Below are positions 51,333 to 53,267 of a DNA stretch of 53,267 nucleotides, in pieces; the stretch's first letter is position 1; every line of letters begins with the position of its first letter. Below the pieces are notes generated by a model. The model saw nothing but the letters and a program-made list of their open reading frames with translations. It made no database searches and was not told the DNA's origin. This stretch comes from Gemmatimonadota bacterium (GTDB taxonomy: Bacteria > Gemmatimonadota > Gemmatimonadetes > Longimicrobiales > Gaopeijiaceae). The translations under genes and the position numbers were made by a program. Location of the stretch: positions 1-53,267 of the forward strand of contig JAJDNI010000221.1 of NCBI GenBank assembly GCA_022340755.1, read 5' to 3'.

Positions 51333-51833
51333 ATTCGTACCATCGGAGTCATCTCGGACACCCACGGCCTGCTGAGGCCCGAAGCCGTAACCGCGCTGGA
51401 GGGAAGCGCGCTCATCCTGCACGCCGGGGACGTGGGTGACCCCGAGATCCTGAGACGGCTCGGGGAGATTGCCCCCGTGCACGCCGTGCGAGGCAACACC
51501 GACGGAGGCGAGCTGAGGAGGATGCTGCCGCCGAGCGTCGTGGTGGACCTCGGGAGCGGGGACGGAACGCTGCCGGCGGGAGGCCCCATCGGCCCACTGG
51601 CGTACGTGCATCACGGCGACCGGGAGTTGGACCTGGATCCTCGGGCGGCAGGTATTGCGCTTGTGGTGAGCGGCCACAGCCACAGGCCGGAGATCGAGGA
51701 GCGGGACGGGGTGGTCTACCTCAATCCAGGCAGCGCCGGTCCCCGTCGGTTCACGCTGCCCGTGACCCTGGCGAGGGTGCAGGTGGAGGCCGGCCGGATC
51801 CAGGCGGAGATCGTGGAGGTGGTGGACGGGTGA
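51333..51833 (+). CDS. YfcE/MJ0936-like metallophosphoesterase with an apparent ATT start
   Basis: A 166-residue phosphodiesterase. Metal ligands lie in ISDTHG (Asp9, His11), HAGD (Asp33), GNTD (Asn55), VHHGD (His94) and SGHSH (His115, His117), with NPGS after. The family N-terminus would read MRTIGVISDTHGL; the codon at that first position is ATT (51333), with AGGAGG at 51320-51325 seven bases upstream and an in-frame stop at 51318-51320. The nearest standard start, GTG at 51432, would remove Asp9, His11 and Asp33. An ATG at 51317 is in another frame. Either ATT initiates or a point change from ATG has occurred. Confidence 0.85.
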   Translation: MRTIGVISDTHGLLRPEAVTALEGSALILHAGDVGDPEILRRLGEIAPVHAVRGNTDGGELRRMLPPSVVVDLGSGDGTLPAGGPIGPLAYVHHGDRELDLDPRAAGIALVVSGHSHRPEIEERDGVVYLNPGSAGPRRFTLPVTLARVQVEAGRIQAEIVEVVDG

Positions 51834-51899
51834 ACGGGGAATGACCGTGGCGGCCCATGCAGGCATGGAGGGGCCCCATTGACTTGGCCACGATGACGA

Positions 51900-52907
51900 A
51901 TGGCCCGGTATCCGCAGATCGAGCACCTTGTGGCGCGCACCCGCGAGGTTCTCAGGACACGCGAGTACAGCCCGAGGACAGTGGAGGCGTATTCGGGCTG
52001 GATCGAACGCTTCCTGCGATGGCACGGCAGCCCCCATCCCTCGGCTCTGGAACCCCGCCACGTCGAGGTCTTCCTGGAGCACCTCGCCAATGACGCGCGC
52101 CTGGCTGCGAAGAGCCGAAACCAAGCGGCGTCGGCTCTGAGCTTTCTCTACCGCGAGGTACTCCGAACGGACCGGCTGGCCGGAGTCGCCCGCGCGAAGG
52201 GCGTTCGACACGTGCCCCTGGTGCTGTCCCGTCGAGAAGTGAAGGCCGTGCTCGGGGAGCTGAGGGGTCGCTACCGACTGGTCGCGAGCCTCCTGTACGG
52301 GACCGGCATGCGCGTGAATGAATGCCTGGGGCTCAGAATCAAGGATGTGGACTTCGAGCTGGCGCAGATCACGGTGCGAGACGGAAAGGGGCGGAAGGAC
52401 CGGTACGCGGTATTGCCCGAAAGGACCCGGCCACTGCTGCGGCGACAGGTCGCACGCGCGGCCCGACAGCACCGCGAGGATCGTGAGCAGGGCGGAGGGT
52501 GGGCGCCGCTCCCCAACGCGCTCCACCGGAAGAGCCCCCAGGCCGGCTGGGAGCCCGGGTGGCAATTCATCTTTCCGGCGGCACGTGTGACGCAGGACCC
52601 CACCACCGGGCGGCTGGGCCGGAATCACCTTCACGACAGCGCGATGCAGCGCGCCATGAAGAAGGCGGTGCGGCAGTCCGGGATCCTCAAGTCGGCCACG
52701 TGTCACACCCTGCGGCACTCCTTCGCCAGCCAACTGCTGCGGGACGGATACGACATCAGGCAAGTGAAGGAGCTGCTCGGTCACAAAGATGTCAGGACCA
52801 CCATGATCTACCTGCATGCAGTGGATCACAGCGGCCTCGGCGTCCGCAGCCCGCTCGACCGACCCGACTTCGAGGACGTGAGATCTCTCGTCACGGCCGA
52901 GGACTAG
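51900..52907 (+). CDS. intI: Integron integrase (IntI-type tyrosine recombinase)
   Basis: A 335-residue tyrosine recombinase. Catalytic residues are Arg138 in GTGMRVNE, Lys163/166 in RDGKGRKDR, His269 and Arg272 in CHTLRHSF, His295 in LLGHKDV and Tyr304 in TTMIYLH; the R, H, R, H and Y positions are offset by a constant 8 from those I remember for IntI1. The integron-specific insert is present: WQFIFPAARVTQDP and RNHLHDSAMQRAMKKAVRQSG, then GLGVRSPLD. XerC/D proteins lack this insert. It catalyses attI x attC recombination of gene cassettes. The ATG at 51900 is 66 bases after the phosphoesterase. No attI is evident on its 5' side; the 3' side runs to the window edge. Confidence 0.92.
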   Translation: MARYPQIEHLVARTREVLRTREYSPRTVEAYSGWIERFLRWHGSPHPSALEPRHVEVFLEHLANDARLAAKSRNQAASALSFLYREVLRTDRLAGVARAKGVRHVPLVLSRREVKAVLGELRGRYRLVASLLYGTGMRVNECLGLRIKDVDFELAQITVRDGKGRKDRYAVLPERTRPLLRRQVARAARQHREDREQGGGWAPLPNALHRKSPQAGWEPGWQFIFPAARVTQDPTTGRLGRNHLHDSAMQRAMKKAVRQSGILKSATCHTLRHSFASQLLRDGYDIRQVKELLGHKDVRTTMIYLHAVDHSGLGVRSPLDRPDFEDVRSLVTAED

Positions 52908-53046
52908 GCTGCAACAGCCCCGCGCCGAGCACCTACGAACTAGCCAGCCGCACGCACAGCCTCTCGCACACCCCACGCCAGGGGAGAACGGCAGGGTATA
53001 CAGGGCCTGTCGACCGTGCCCCCTGCGATTTAGGTTGCGATCGTCG

Positions 53047-53077
53047 TCGCCCTTCACCGAGTCTTCAGGAAGGGCGA
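53047..53077 (+). terminator. 9-bp inverted repeat after intI
   Basis: TCGCCCTTC and GAAGGGCGA pair perfectly around a 13-base loop, about 140 bases past the intI stop, extended by one wobble and one further pair. It may terminate intI transcription or be part of a recombination site. A smaller hairpin GGCTG-CAA-CAGCC lies at 52907-52919, directly at the intI stop. Confidence 0.4.
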
Positions 53078-53094
53078 TGGCGGAATAGAGACGA

Positions 53095-53101
53095 GTTAGA
53101 C
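53095..53101 (+). other. Possible integron core site GTTRRRY (attI- or attC-like)
   Basis: GTTAGAC fits the core recombination site GTTRRRY and lies 29 bases before the ATG of the last gene, the usual distance from a recombination point to a cassette gene. I found no matching inverse core RYYYAAC within the expected distance upstream, so a full attC is not visible. A seven-base degenerate match in this interval can arise by chance. Confidence 0.25.
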
Positions 53102-53129
53102 GGTGCAACGGCATTGTGGGTAGGCAAGC

Positions 53130-53267
53130 ATGGACTCGGGAGAGAAGATGCCGCTCTTGGATGCCTCCGAGCGCCAACAACTCAAGCTCTTCGCCTGGTT
53201 TCTGCTGCTCATCAACGGCTGTATCGTGGTGGGAGCTCTGGCGCTCGCGGGCAAGCTGGATGACCCG
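53130..53267 (+). CDS. Truncated membrane protein gene at the right edge
   Basis: The first 46 codons of a gene that continues past the window. The sequence starts MDSGEKMPLLDASERQQLK and has one hydrophobic helix (LFAWFLLLINGCIVVGALAL) before the cut. No family can be named from this fragment. It is on the same strand as intI, 222 bases after its stop, and could be the first gene of a cassette array or an ordinary chromosomal gene. There is no clear Shine-Dalgarno (GTAGGCAAGC precedes the ATG). Confidence 0.55.
   Translation, partial: MDSGEKMPLLDASERQQLKLFAWFLLLINGCIVVGALALAGKLDDP

Noticed and set aside
52955-53101. A full attC site ending at GTTAGAC
   Set aside because: No RYYYAAC inverse core was found 50-140 bases upstream, and the 9-bp inverted repeat is not placed like the L/R boxes of attC.
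1-53267. tRNA, rRNA, CRISPR arrays and insertion sequences
   Set aside because: No cloverleaf, rRNA-like, regularly spaced repeat or transposase signal was seen on reading both strands, though a covariance-model scan was not possible.

Overview
The window looks like chromosome from a high-GC, Gram-negative-type bacterium, most likely Gemmatimonadota or a close relative. I infer this from gene content, not from a marker gene. Typical traits are two paralogous membrane Ser/Thr kinases whose extracytoplasmic halves carry TolB/PD40-like repeats, two MacB/FtsX-type permeases of the ADOP kind (one paired with PadR), many secreted peptidases and lipoproteins, and an outer-membrane barrel protein ending in Phe. 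No rRNA, tRNA or CRISPR array was found, and no stretch over 300 bases lacks a gene.

Left part (1-17 kb, mostly minus strand): a padR-ADOP operon behind a promoter holding two identical-architecture 15-bp palindromes; a Ser/Thr kinase with a small membrane protein; a DUF4242 gene with its own promoter, 5' hairpin and terminator; an MFS exporter behind a VanX-like lipoprotein dipeptidase; a DUF819 membrane protein; a secreted S9-like hydrolase; a hybrid membrane/PAS histidine kinase with a coiled-coil partner; and a YtcJ-like amidohydrolase lipoprotein.

Middle (17-27 kb, plus strand): the second kinase is followed by an envelope cassette of a His/Met/Cys-rich secreted protein, an outer-membrane barrel, a four-helix membrane protein and an overlapping FMN-binding-domain protein. 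Next comes a class A penicillin-binding protein behind a textbook sigma-54 -24/-12 element and an 11-codon leader ORF with a perfect Shine-Dalgarno, whose stop overlaps the GTG start of the enzyme. A DUF4403 gene and a terminator close this part.

Right part (27-53 kb): secreted M14 peptidase, saccharopine-dehydrogenase-like protein, Tat-exported asparaginase, a leaderless VapBC-type toxin-antitoxin pair, M1 peptidase, a minus-strand block of secreted carbohydrate-related proteins (DUF3472, glycosidase, beta-helix lipoprotein) with DinB, a family-5-like uracil-DNA glycosylase behind a palindromic promoter, S1/P1 nuclease-like protein, DUF6314, a thioredoxin-fold protein, PnuC, a second ADOP permease, M19 dipeptidase, PhzF, a methyltransferase, a YfcE-like phosphoesterase that appears to start at ATT, and an integron integrase (IntI) close to the right edge with one possible core site and a truncated membrane-protein gene beyond it.

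The points most worth following are the integron platform running off the right edge, the sigma-54/leader-peptide control of a cell-wall synthase, the putative flavinylated envelope cassette, the duplicated PadR operator and the ATT start codon.
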